This document shows, piece after piece, positions 1 to 5,540 of a stretch of 6,746 bases of DNA. Every line of letters starts with the position of its first letter. Positions within the stretch are counted from its first letter, which is position 1. Below the pieces are notes generated by a model. It was not told where the DNA came from and made no database searches. It saw only the letters and a program-made list of their open reading frames with translations. The DNA is from JBEIUL01 sp044356865. GTDB lineage: Bacteria; Planctomycetota; Phycisphaerae; Phycisphaerales; SM1A02. Location of the stretch: the NCBI GenBank assembly GCA_044356865.1, contig JBIKVN010000184.1:1-6746 (forward strand). The letters are read 5' to 3'. The translations under genes were made by a program, and so were the position numbers.

Positions 1-749
1 CGCTGGCGGTCTGGGAGTACCTCCAGCAGGTGATCATCGGCCTCGACGGCTCGACGCAGGCCAGCGAGCAGCAGGCCCGCGACCTCGCCGGCGCGTTCCT
101 CTTCACCGGCAAGGAGCAGGACAAGGTCCTGCGGGTGCTCTCGGGCGGCGAACGGGCCCGGGCGGTGCTGGCGGGGCTGGTCGCGAGCGCGAAGAACCTG
201 CTCGTGCTGGACGAGCCCACGAACCACCTCGACATTCCCAGCGGCGAGCGGCTCGAGCAGTGCCTGCTCGACTACGGATCGGGCCGCGACGCGGGCGGCC
301 ACGGCGGGGCGATCCTGCTCATCACGCACGACCGGGCCCTGCTCGACGCGGTCTGCGAACGGCTGGTGATCCTCGACGGCGAGGGCGGCGCGACGATCTT
401 CGAAGGCGGCTACCGCGAGTGGCTCGCGAAGAAGGCGAAGGACGCGCCCGCGGCGACCGTCAAGGGTGCCCGGGAAGCTCCGTCGTCGACCAAGGCCCCC
501 GCGAGCGCGAAAGCCGCTCCCGCCCCAAAGTCGAAGCCCGGTCCGCTTTCGCGACTCACCCTCGAGGAACTCGAGTCGCGCATCGAGCGCTGCGAGTCCG
601 AGATCAAGCGGATCGACGCCGCCCTGCTCGAGGCGGGGAACTGGGCCGATCAGGCGAAGAGCCGAAAGCTCGCCAGCGACCGCGAGCGCTTCGCCGGCGA
701 ACTGCAGCCGCTCGAATTCGAATGGTCACGCCGGGCCGAGGGCGGCTGA
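1..749 (+). CDS. ABC-F family ATPase, C-terminal part (5' end outside window)
   Basis: Partial gene: the frame is open from base 3 (reading LAVWEYLQQV) and stops with TGA at 747-749, giving the last 248 residues. Seen: the second ABC cassette from before its signature (LSGGE, residues 46-50), Walker B with the ABC-F hallmark DEPTNHLD (70-77) and the H-loop His in LLITHDR (109). There is no membrane segment. After the cassette comes an Ala/Pro/Lys-rich linker (about 130-170), then a charged helical region (about 175-245) resembling the C-terminal coiled-coil domain of Uup-type proteins. Known of the family: soluble tandem ATPases that act on the ribosome, in translation rescue or antibiotic protection; the Uup branch also binds DNA through its coiled coil. 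Which subgroup applies cannot be decided without the N-terminal half. Convergent with the anti-sigma gene, 5 bases between stops, no room for a separate terminator. Confidence 0.93.
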   Translation, partial: LAVWEYLQQVIIGLDGSTQASEQQARDLAGAFLFTGKEQDKVLRVLSGGERARAVLAGLVASAKNLLVLDEPTNHLDIPSGERLEQCLLDYGSGRDAGGHGGAILLITHDRALLDAVCERLVILDGEGGATIFEGGYREWLAKKAKDAPAATVKGAREAPSSTKAPASAKAAPAPKSKPGPLSRLTLEELESRIERCESEIKRIDAALLEAGNWADQAKSRKLASDRERFAGELQPLEFEWSRRAEGG

Positions 750-754
750 CGGGT

Positions 755-1654
755 TCACGAAGCCAGCATGGCCGTCTCGACCGTGAAAGCCACCGCCCCG
801 TCCGGACCGAGCAGTTCGTAACGGATCGGCTCGAATCCCTTCGGAAGGGCTCCCGCCGCCCCGGCGAGGAAGCGATCGGCCGCGAGCTGCACGATTTCCG
901 CCGAGCGCCCGTCTCGATCGACGGCCTTGAGCGAGTATCCGCCTTGGCCGATCCGACCGAGCCCGAACGCCGCCACCACCACCTGACCCCGGACCGAATC
1001 GACCAGGAGGATCGCCGAGGCGAGACCCCGGTGCCTCGCGTCGACGGGCGCCATCGGGAAGGTCCGGTCCTCGACGGCCGAGAAGGCCGAGAGGTTGGGC
1101 ACGAGAACCCCGATCTGCTGCTCGACCCCTTGCGAGATCACCTGCTGGGCGATCTTGGTGGCCTGACCGCTGGTCTGGCCGAGCGTGTAGAGCGAAACGA
1201 CCAGCGCCGAACCGAGCACGATGGCCGCCGCCCGCCAGAAGGGCGTGGACCGCTCCGCGGCCCGGGCGTTCCGGGCGGTGAACTCTTCCATCAGCATCCG
1301 GAACTCGGCCAGGCGCTCGGGGGTGAGACGGTTTTCCTCCCCCGCCGATGGGGCCGCCGCCTCGGAGTCGCGGCTGCCGATCTGGCCGATGTGGGCGATC
1401 GGCTGCAAGCCTTCCGTCGACTCGTCCATCACCTCCTCGAGCCGAAGCAGCACCTTGCGACGCAGGATCGGCCGCGGCTCCTCGTCGGCGAGGAAATGGT
1501 CGGCCGCAGCCAACTCGGCCTGCAGGGCGACCACCTCGGCCTGCAGGGAGACCGGCGCCTCGTGGAATGCGCGGTGGAAAAGCGCCGCCTCGACCTCGTC
1601 GAGCAGCCCGAAAGCATCGAGCGGGGCGAGTTCGAGCAGCTTTTCTCGAGTCAT
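755..1654 (-). CDS. Anti-sigma factor, RskA-like, single-pass membrane protein without zinc motif
   Basis: About 299 residues with ATG at 1654. The N-terminus (7-26, LELAPLDAFGLLDEVEAALF) resembles the cytoplasmic anti-sigma domain of RskA/ZAS-type factors, where the ELAALYALGALD-like helix is followed by a His/Cys zinc site. Here that stretch reads HRAFHEAPVS, with no cysteine, so a zinc-free form is likely. A hydrophobic segment at about 139-158 (FWRAAAIVLGSALVVSLYTL) is the single membrane helix; residues 159-299 would be extracytoplasmic and are only loosely like the RskA C-terminal domain. Inferred role: hold the upstream ECF sigma factor at the membrane until a signal arrives. The start is uncertain: ATG at 1672 and GTG at 1876 are in frame. 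The GTG has GAGAGG 6 bases before it, but the extra residues are Arg/Pro/Gly-rich and their third-position GC falls to about 72% by hand count, unlike the rest. Confidence 0.8.
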   Translation of the reverse strand: MTREKLLELAPLDAFGLLDEVEAALFHRAFHEAPVSLQAEVVALQAELAAADHFLADEEPRPILRRKVLLRLEEVMDESTEGLQPIAHIGQIGSRDSEAAAPSAGEENRLTPERLAEFRMLMEEFTARNARAAERSTPFWRAAAIVLGSALVVSLYTLGQTSGQATKIAQQVISQGVEQQIGVLVPNLSAFSAVEDRTFPMAPVDARHRGLASAILLVDSVRGQVVVAAFGLGRIGQGGYSLKAVDRDGRSAEIVQLAADRFLAGAAGALPKGFEPIRYELLGPDGAVAFTVETAMLAS

Positions 1655-1754
1655 CGATTCCAGTCCGTGCATCGCAGGTTCAATCCGATCCCCGTCGTCG
1701 GGCAGTGTCCGGCATCCTCTCGCGGCCCGGGCGCTTGCGGGCCCCGGCCGATTG

Positions 1755-1770
1755 CCCCGGTCCGCCGGGG
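1755..1770 (-). repeat. Small GC hairpin in the sigma/anti-sigma gap
   Basis: Arms CCCCGG (1755-1760) and CCGGGG (1765-1770) form a perfect 6-bp stem with a 4-base loop. At this base composition such a short stem could be chance. It matters mainly because it lies in the same 232-base gap as the stronger hairpin at 1836-1856. There is no U-tract, so it is not a classical terminator. Confidence 0.3.
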
Positions 1771-1835
1771 GAACCGGCCACCGTACGCAGCCCGCGCCGA
1801 TCGGTTGCAGCCCTCGGCAGATTCCGCTCCAACGC

Positions 1836-1856
1836 TCGGGCAGGGAACCTGCCCGA
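1836..1856 (-). repeat. Perfect 9-bp inverted repeat 30 bases after the ECF sigma stop
   Basis: Arms TCGGGCAGG (1836-1844) and CCTGCCCGA (1848-1856) are perfectly complementary around a 3-base loop. It lies about 30 bases downstream of the sigma stop and about 180 bases before the anti-sigma start. As RNA it would be a very stable stem, but no U-run follows on the minus strand. An attenuator or processing stem that lowers anti-sigma expression relative to sigma is a plausible role, by inference only. Confidence 0.55.
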
Positions 1857-1886
1857 CCCGGCCGGAAACCCCGCACCGCACACCTC

Positions 1887-2444
1887 TCATCCGTGGGCCC
1901 GATCGCCGCCGAAACGGTCGCGAAGGCGATGCAGGCCGCGGCTGAGCGCGCTCTTCACCGTACCGAGCGGGGCGTTGAGTTGCTCGCTCACCTCCCGCAG
2001 CGAATAGCCCTGGAAGTAGGTCCGCTCGATGACCGTCCGCTGGATCTCCGGAAGCTCCCGAAGCCGCTCGCGAAGTTTCTTCCGCTGGTCCTCGTCGACT
2101 CCCGCCTCGCCGGGGCGGCCGCCGCGATCGGCCACTCCGGGGTCTCCGACGAGGGGAAGCGTGTCCAGCCGCGAGACCTTCCGGCGGAGCCGGTCGATCA
2201 GGTTCCGGCGGGTGATGAGCATGACCCAGGTGACCAGCTTGGCCCGCCGCGGGTCGTACTTGTCGGCGGTCCGCCAGAGCCGGATGAAGACATCCTGCAC
2301 CGCGTCGTCGGCCTCCGCCCGGGACGAGAGGACTTGCCGGGCGGCCTTGTAGACGAGAGCCCCGAAACGGTCGTACAGGGTCGCCATGGCGACCTCGTCG
2401 CCGGCGGCGATCCTCTGCATGAGCGTCCAGTCCTCGTCGGCCAC
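1887..2444 (-). CDS. ECF-type RNA polymerase sigma factor (sigma-70 family)
   Basis: 185 residues, the usual length for an ECF sigma factor with only regions 2 and 4. Region 2 covers about 23-90, with the core-binding stretch DDAVQDVFIRLW (46-57) and the -10 recognition helix ending WVMLITRRNLIDRLRR (73-88). A charged linker (91-122) follows, then region 4 (about 124-178) with a helix-turn-helix, YSLREVSEQLNAPLGTVKSALSRGL (147-171). The PLGTVKS motif resembles SigK/RpoE-like ECF factors. The GTG start at 2444 is supported by GGAGG with 9 bases before the codon. Role: directs RNA polymerase to a stress or envelope regulon. The RskA-like gene downstream on the same strand is its probable inhibitor, and their gap of 232 bases is unusual. 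The regulon and the inducing signal cannot be read from the sequence. Confidence 0.95.
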   Translation of the reverse strand: MADEDWTLMQRIAAGDEVAMATLYDRFGALVYKAARQVLSSRAEADDAVQDVFIRLWRTADKYDPRRAKLVTWVMLITRRNLIDRLRRKVSRLDTLPLVGDPGVADRGGRPGEAGVDEDQRKKLRERLRELPEIQRTVIERTYFQGYSLREVSEQLNAPLGTVKSALSRGLHRLRDRFGGDRAHG

Positions 2445-2470
2445 GACGCGGAACCTCCAGGGGGCGGCGG

Positions 2471-2491
2471 TCGCGGGGAGCGTCCCCGCGA
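2471..2491 (-). repeat. Perfect 9-bp inverted repeat in the ECF sigma leader
   Basis: Arms TCGCGGGGA (2471-2479) and TCCCCGCGA (2483-2491) are perfect complements around a 3-base loop. It sits 26 bases before the GTG of the sigma gene and about 13 bases before its GGAGG ribosome binding site. It could be a stem in the sigma mRNA leader that influences initiation, or a protein operator. It has the same 9-3-9 geometry and the same TCG...CGA ends as the repeat at 1836-1856. Confidence 0.55.
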
Positions 2492-2517
2492 GGGCACCAC
2501 CCCAATGTACGGGTCTT

Positions 2518-2553
2518 TCCGGGAACTGGGCGATATTCCCGTGAATTCCCGGA
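2518..2553. promoter_or_regulatory. Cluster of GGGAA/TTCCC boxes between divergent sigma and prepilin genes
   Basis: TCCGGGAA (2518-2525) and TTCCCGGA (2546-2553) form a perfect 8-bp inverted repeat with a 20-base spacer. Within it a third box, TTCCC at 2536-2540, is in direct repeat with the right arm. On the minus strand this gives two GGGAAT hexamers starting exactly 10 bp apart, one helical turn. The cluster is about 90-110 bases upstream of the sigma start and about 110-145 upstream of the prepilin start. GGAA-type -35 elements are common for ECF promoters, but I could not place a matching -10 at the right spacing. An operator or an autoregulated promoter is inferred. Confidence 0.35.
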
Positions 2554-2564
2554 GGAACGGGTTA

Positions 2565-2611
2565 GACTCCCACGGTCTCCCGCCGCGGGCCGCCCGGTCC
2601 GGGCGGGAGTC
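2565..2611 (+). promoter_or_regulatory. Mutually exclusive hairpins upstream of the prepilin gene
   Basis: GACTCCC (2565-2571) pairs perfectly with GGGAGTC (2605-2611). TCCCGCC (2578-2584) can instead pair with GGCGGGA (2602-2608), and CCGCCCG (2590-2596) with CGGGCGG (2600-2606). The three 3' arms overlap, so the stems exclude each other, as in an attenuator or leader switch. The prepilin start is about 50 bases downstream. No U-tract or transcription start is visible; GC-rich composition makes some pairing expected. Confidence 0.3.
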
Positions 2612-2661
2612 CGTTTCGCGTGCGGTGCCCTGCCGGCCGACGCGATCTCGAGGGGTACGCC

Positions 2662-3432
2662 GTGCCGAGAGCCGCAGGCGCATCCAGGCCGAGCGCGATC
2701 CCGCAGCCGCGGGCCGGACATCGTTCCGGCGGCCGCCCCGCCCCGGGTTTCAGCCTGGTCGAACTTCTGGTCGTCCTCGGCATCGTGGTGCTGCTGCTTG
2801 GAATGCTGATGCCCGGCCTTCGCGAGGTCCGCGAAGCGGCGCGTCGGCTGCAGTGCGGCAATCACATGCGGATGATCGGCGTCGGCATCCTCGCCTACGG
2901 GGTCGACCAGCTCGAGCGGTTGCCCTACAGCCGCCACGCCGAGCGGAAGTCGTTCCATGACCTGATGGCCCTCACGGTCTCCGATCCTGAACCGGCATTC
3001 GACGGCCTCGGCCTCTTGCTGCCCTACCAGGGCCGCGGGTATGTCGACAACCGGGCCTGCTTCTTCTGCCCGAGCCACTGCGGCGAGCACGAGGCGGAGG
3101 CGAACCTGCCTCGGCTCCATCGCCCGGGCCCGATGCGGATCTTCGGGAACTACCACTATCGCGGGCATCTCAATGGAGAGACGATCCTCAGGCTGGGTTC
3201 GGAAGGGGATCGTCTGGTCCTGCTGACCGACGGGCTCCGGACCCGGTCGGACTTCAGCCACTTGACCGGCACCAACCTGCTTCGCTCCGACGGCAGCGTC
3301 CGCTGGTGGCACGACGCCGAAGGATCATTCCTGCGGTCCTTGCCGGTGATCCCCGCGGGCGACGGCCCCGACACCTCGTTCGAGCAACTCTTCAACGGGT
3401 TCATCGATCGGCTCGGCCGCGAGGCCCGCTGA
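2662..3432 (+). CDS. Prepilin-type N-terminal methylation domain protein, DUF1559-like
   Basis: 256 residues from GTG at 2662, chosen because GAGGGG (2650-2655) lies 6 bases before it; an in-frame GTG at 2620 lacks such a site. A basic 29-residue leader ends in G29, followed by FSLVELLVVLGIVVLLLGML: the prepilin peptidase site G|F with Glu at +5 and a hydrophobic helix (30-49). The next stretch (LREVREAARRLQCGNHMRMIGVGILAYG) matches the typical start of planctomycete DUF1559 pseudopilins, and LLRSDGSVRWW (206-216) matches their C-terminal ADGSVRF-like motif. Processing would place it in a type II secretion or type IV pilus-like fibre, or anchored in the membrane; its partner is unknown. It is short for the family and has a cysteine cluster (C133, C136, C140) next to a CPS motif. 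Divergent from the ECF sigma gene; its last 32 bases overlap the convergent EEP gene. Confidence 0.9.
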   Translation: MPRAAGASRPSAIPQPRAGHRSGGRPAPGFSLVELLVVLGIVVLLLGMLMPGLREVREAARRLQCGNHMRMIGVGILAYGVDQLERLPYSRHAERKSFHDLMALTVSDPEPAFDGLGLLLPYQGRGYVDNRACFFCPSHCGEHEAEANLPRLHRPGPMRIFGNYHYRGHLNGETILRLGSEGDRLVLLTDGLRTRSDFSHLTGTNLLRSDGSVRWWHDAEGSFLRSLPVIPAGDGPDTSFEQLFNGFIDRLGREAR

Positions 3433-4357
3433 TCCAGGTTTCCTGGGCCCGGTGTCTCGGTCCAACCGGCCAGAGCCGACACCAGGTCACTTCCACGTCG
3501 GGACCGGCCAGCAGCAGATCGATGTGGAAGAGCGGCCGCGGCTCGTCGAAACTCGCGCCCCATCCCGAGCCGGCCTCGGCAAACGCCTCGCGATGCCGGG
3601 GAAAGACCACCCCGAGCGAGGCGCTGCCGCGGGTGATGTTGAAGTCGCCGACGATCGCGTCGAGCGGCGGCAGGTCGAGACCGGCGATCGCCTCGGCCAT
3701 GCGGGCGGCGAAGGCCATCCGCGAGGATTTCGGATCGGAAGGGAAGTCGACCGCGAGCAGCGAGATCGGCCGGCCCCAGGTGGCCCGGGCATCGATCCGC
3801 ACCAGCGCGAGGTACGAGCCGGGCGGGGATCGCAATGGTCTCGCCTCGAGCACGGGCAGCCGGCTCGCGAAGGCGAAGATCCCGGTCTGCACGAGGTCGT
3901 AGCCCCGCTCGGTCCAATCCGAACGCTGCCGCTGGAAGAACCGCCAGGGATTCGAGAGGACCACGAGATCGGCGTCGAGGGCCAGGAGCGCCGCCGCCGG
4001 CTCCACGGACTGTGCGGGGTCGGGCGACGGAGCGTTCCACTGCACGATGCGGATCGTCGAACGGTCCGGGATCGGGCGGCTTCGCCAGCCGATGTCCCGG
4101 TACGCACCGAAGCCGGCGACCAGAAGCCCCGTACCGAGCGCCCCGACCCGCAGGCCGCGACAATCGGGCCTCCGGTCGAACAGCGACGCGACGGCCGCGG
4201 GCAGGCACGCCAAGGCGTATCCGAGCCACGGGAACCACCAGATCCACTGCGACCACGGCCAGCGGTCGGTCACCGTCCACGCCACCGCCCAGACCGCTCC
4301 GCTCGCGATCGCGGCCAGATACAGGACGACCGCCAACCACCCGGCGAGGCGCCTCAT
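3401..4357 (-). CDS. Membrane-anchored endonuclease/exonuclease/phosphatase (EEP)-fold protein, possibly inactive
   Basis: 318 residues. Three N-terminal hydrophobic helices (about 6-28, 38-60, 69-86) precede a soluble domain with EEP landmarks: IRIVQWN (102-108), FAFASRLPV (161-169), AIVGDFN (234-240) and HIDLLLAG (278-285), with His302 near the end. This is the layout of bacterial membrane EEP proteins, usually annotated as hydrolases of unknown substrate. The metal-binding Glu, normally in a DxxxLQE-type motif, is replaced: the stretch reads DADLVVLSNPW (128-138), with Asn at the Glu position. The usual His of the next strand (vHp-like) reads AVDFP, and the final SDH reads PRH. Catalysis is therefore doubtful. 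The ATG at 4357 overlaps the TGA of the upstream nucleotidase as ATGA, implying translational coupling; an ATG at 4366 is the alternative start. The 3' end overlaps the convergent prepilin gene by 32 bases. Confidence 0.85.
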   Translation of the reverse strand: MRRLAGWLAVVLYLAAIASGAVWAVAWTVTDRWPWSQWIWWFPWLGYALACLPAAVASLFDRRPDCRGLRVGALGTGLLVAGFGAYRDIGWRSRPIPDRSTIRIVQWNAPSPDPAQSVEPAAALLALDADLVVLSNPWRFFQRQRSDWTERGYDLVQTGIFAFASRLPVLEARPLRSPPGSYLALVRIDARATWGRPISLLAVDFPSDPKSSRMAFAARMAEAIAGLDLPPLDAIVGDFNITRGSASLGVVFPRHREAFAEAGSGWGASFDEPRPLFHIDLLLAGPDVEVTWCRLWPVGPRHRAQETWISGPRGRADR

Positions 4358-5400
4358 CCTCGCCATCCCGCGAGGACCGGATCGACGGCGGCCAGCCGCT
4401 CGACCGCGGGTCGCCACGCCCACTCGGCGGCGCAGAGCACGCCCGCGTTCCGGTCGATCGCCCGGCCGCGACCGAACCGCAGCGGCCCGCCGCGGCAGTC
4501 GGTCATCCGGCCGCCCGCTTCCTCGACCATCGTCACGGCGCCGGCGTAATCCCAGATCATGTCGCGGTCGCGGGTCGGGTCGCCGACGGGAAATCGCACC
4601 GCGAGATCGGCCTCGCCGCGAGCCACGAGCACGAACTTGACTTGGCTCTCCATGCCCGCGGTCTTCAACGCGGGAACCGCGGCCACCAGGCCGTCGGCGA
4701 GCGACTCGAGTCGGGCCCGGGACCTCGGTCCGAGATCGGGCGAGACGCAGGCCCGAAGCGGCTCGCCGTCCCCCCCCGCCTCCCGCACCCGTACCGCGAC
4801 CGGCCGTTCCGCCATCGCCAGCCCTTCCCACTCCCATGTCCCGCCCTGCCGCACCGCCGCGACGACGCGCCCCGCCGCGCCGAGCCGCGGACAACCCGCG
4901 GCCCCGAACACCGGTACGCCCTCGTCGATGAAGGCGAGGCAGATGCAGTACTGCTGCCCCCGGAGGTAGCCGCGGGTCCCGTCGATCGGGTCCATGACCC
5001 AATGACGCGGCTCGGTGCCGTCGCCATCGGCCGCGTCGATCGCCGCATCGATGGCGGCGGCCGCGAGGCCGGGCCGCTCGGTGCGGACGAGCTCGTGGAC
5101 GACCTCCCGGAGCCGCGAGTCGCCCGAGAAGACCGCGGTCGACTCCTCGCCGACCGCCGACCGCGCCCCGTACCGCTCGGCCAGGAGGATGTTCAGGATC
5201 GCCTGCAAGGCCAGGTCTGCCGCGGTCACCGGACTCGCGTCCGACTTGTCGGCTCGGCCCGCCGGGTCATCCTGCAGCCGCTCGGCGAACCGGACCGCCG
5301 CCCGGGAAGCGATCGAAACCGCCTCGAGGGCGGGCTGCCACTCCTGCCAGCGGAGGCCCAACGGGAGTTCCGGGCGCGGGCATGGCGGCGGTTCGGTCAC
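4354..5400 (-). CDS. 3'(2'),5'-bisphosphate nucleotidase, HAL2/SAL1 type (inositol monophosphatase family)
   Basis: 348 residues from GTG at 5400. All metal-dependent phosphatase motifs of the family are present: DKSDASPVTAADLA (51-64), GEES (84-87), WVMDPIDGTRGYLRG (134-148) and WDYAGAVTMVEEAGG (283-297). The roughly 50-residue stretch between GEES and DPIDGT, the RHW before it, the GYLRGQQY after it, and the length match eukaryotic HAL2/SAL1 rather than the shorter CysQ. Known role of the family: Mg-dependent, lithium-sensitive hydrolysis of 3'-phosphoadenosine 5'-phosphate (and PAPS) to AMP (or APS) in sulfur assimilation, preventing inhibition of RNA-degrading enzymes; cytoplasmic. First gene of an operon with the EEP gene. 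The start is less sure: no ribosome binding site precedes the GTG, and a TACAGT 9 bases upstream would suit a leaderless transcript; TTG at 5361 is another option. An 8-base G run (4770-4777) lies inside the gene. Confidence 0.92.
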   Translation of the reverse strand: MTEPPPCPRPELPLGLRWQEWQPALEAVSIASRAAVRFAERLQDDPAGRADKSDASPVTAADLALQAILNILLAERYGARSAVGEESTAVFSGDSRLREVVHELVRTERPGLAAAAIDAAIDAADGDGTEPRHWVMDPIDGTRGYLRGQQYCICLAFIDEGVPVFGAAGCPRLGAAGRVVAAVRQGGTWEWEGLAMAERPVAVRVREAGGDGEPLRACVSPDLGPRSRARLESLADGLVAAVPALKTAGMESQVKFVLVARGEADLAVRFPVGDPTRDRDMIWDYAGAVTMVEEAGGRMTDCRGGPLRFGRGRAIDRNAGVLCAAEWAWRPAVERLAAVDPVLAGWRG

Positions 5401-5478
5401 GGGCCGAGGACTGTACCCGCCCCGCCATGCCAGAACGGCAGGCCGAAGCGCCCGCCGCTCGCCCCCTCCCGCCGCTCC

Positions 5479-5508
5479 GACCGCCGCAGACCGCCGCAGA
5501 CCGCCGCC
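5479..5508 (+). repeat. Three tandem copies of a 10-bp unit
   Basis: The unit GACCGCCGCA occurs twice in tandem (5479-5488, 5489-5498), followed by a third copy with one change (GACCGCCGCC, 5499-5508). The period of one helical turn puts each copy on the same DNA face. It ends 32 bases upstream of the sigma-54-like site, so it could be an activator site, but it could equally be slippage in GC-rich DNA. Confidence 0.5.
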
Positions 5509-5540
5509 GATCGATGCGTCCGAACGAAACTCCCCGGCGA

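Larger units (their letters stand above)
1655..1886 (-). other. Structured gap between sigma and anti-sigma genes; possible 79-codon ORF
   Basis: Sigma and anti-sigma genes usually abut or overlap, but here they are 232 bases apart. The gap holds two hairpins (1755-1770 and 1836-1856). A minus-strand ORF from ATG at 1890 to TGA at 1651 bridges it exactly: its ATG overlaps the sigma stop as ATGA, and its stop overlaps the anti-sigma ATG as ATGA. It would encode 79 residues, rich in Gly/Arg/Pro, with five cysteines and no recognisable domain or membrane helix. Its third-position GC is about 75% by hand count, lower than the neighbouring genes, and it has no clear ribosome binding site. I therefore do not call it a gene; leader or attenuator sequence is the more likely reading. 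Confidence 0.4.

Noticed and set aside
1836..1856. Classical intrinsic terminator after the sigma gene
   Set aside because: The stem is strong, but no U-tract follows it on the minus strand, so it is recorded as an inverted repeat or possible attenuator only.
1655..1876. N-terminal extension of the anti-sigma factor from GTG at 1876
   Set aside because: A GAGAGG lies 6 bases upstream, but the added 74 residues are low-complexity Arg/Pro/Gly, their third-position GC is well below the gene's, and the family begins at the LELAPLDAFG helix.
260..1945. 561-codon plus-strand frame through the ABC-F end and the anti-sigma gene
   Set aside because: Arg/Gly/Pro-rich shadow of two well-supported genes, with no recognisable domain.
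2620..2661. Earlier GTG start for the prepilin gene
   Set aside because: The GTG at 2662 has GAGGGG at ideal spacing and gives a normal-length leader before the G|F cleavage site; the upstream GTG has no comparable site.
1651..3312. 553-codon minus-strand frame covering the sigma gene and prepilin gene
   Set aside because: It overlaps the sigma factor and the prepilin in other frames. Only its last 79 codons, which fill the sigma/anti-sigma gap, are kept as an open question.
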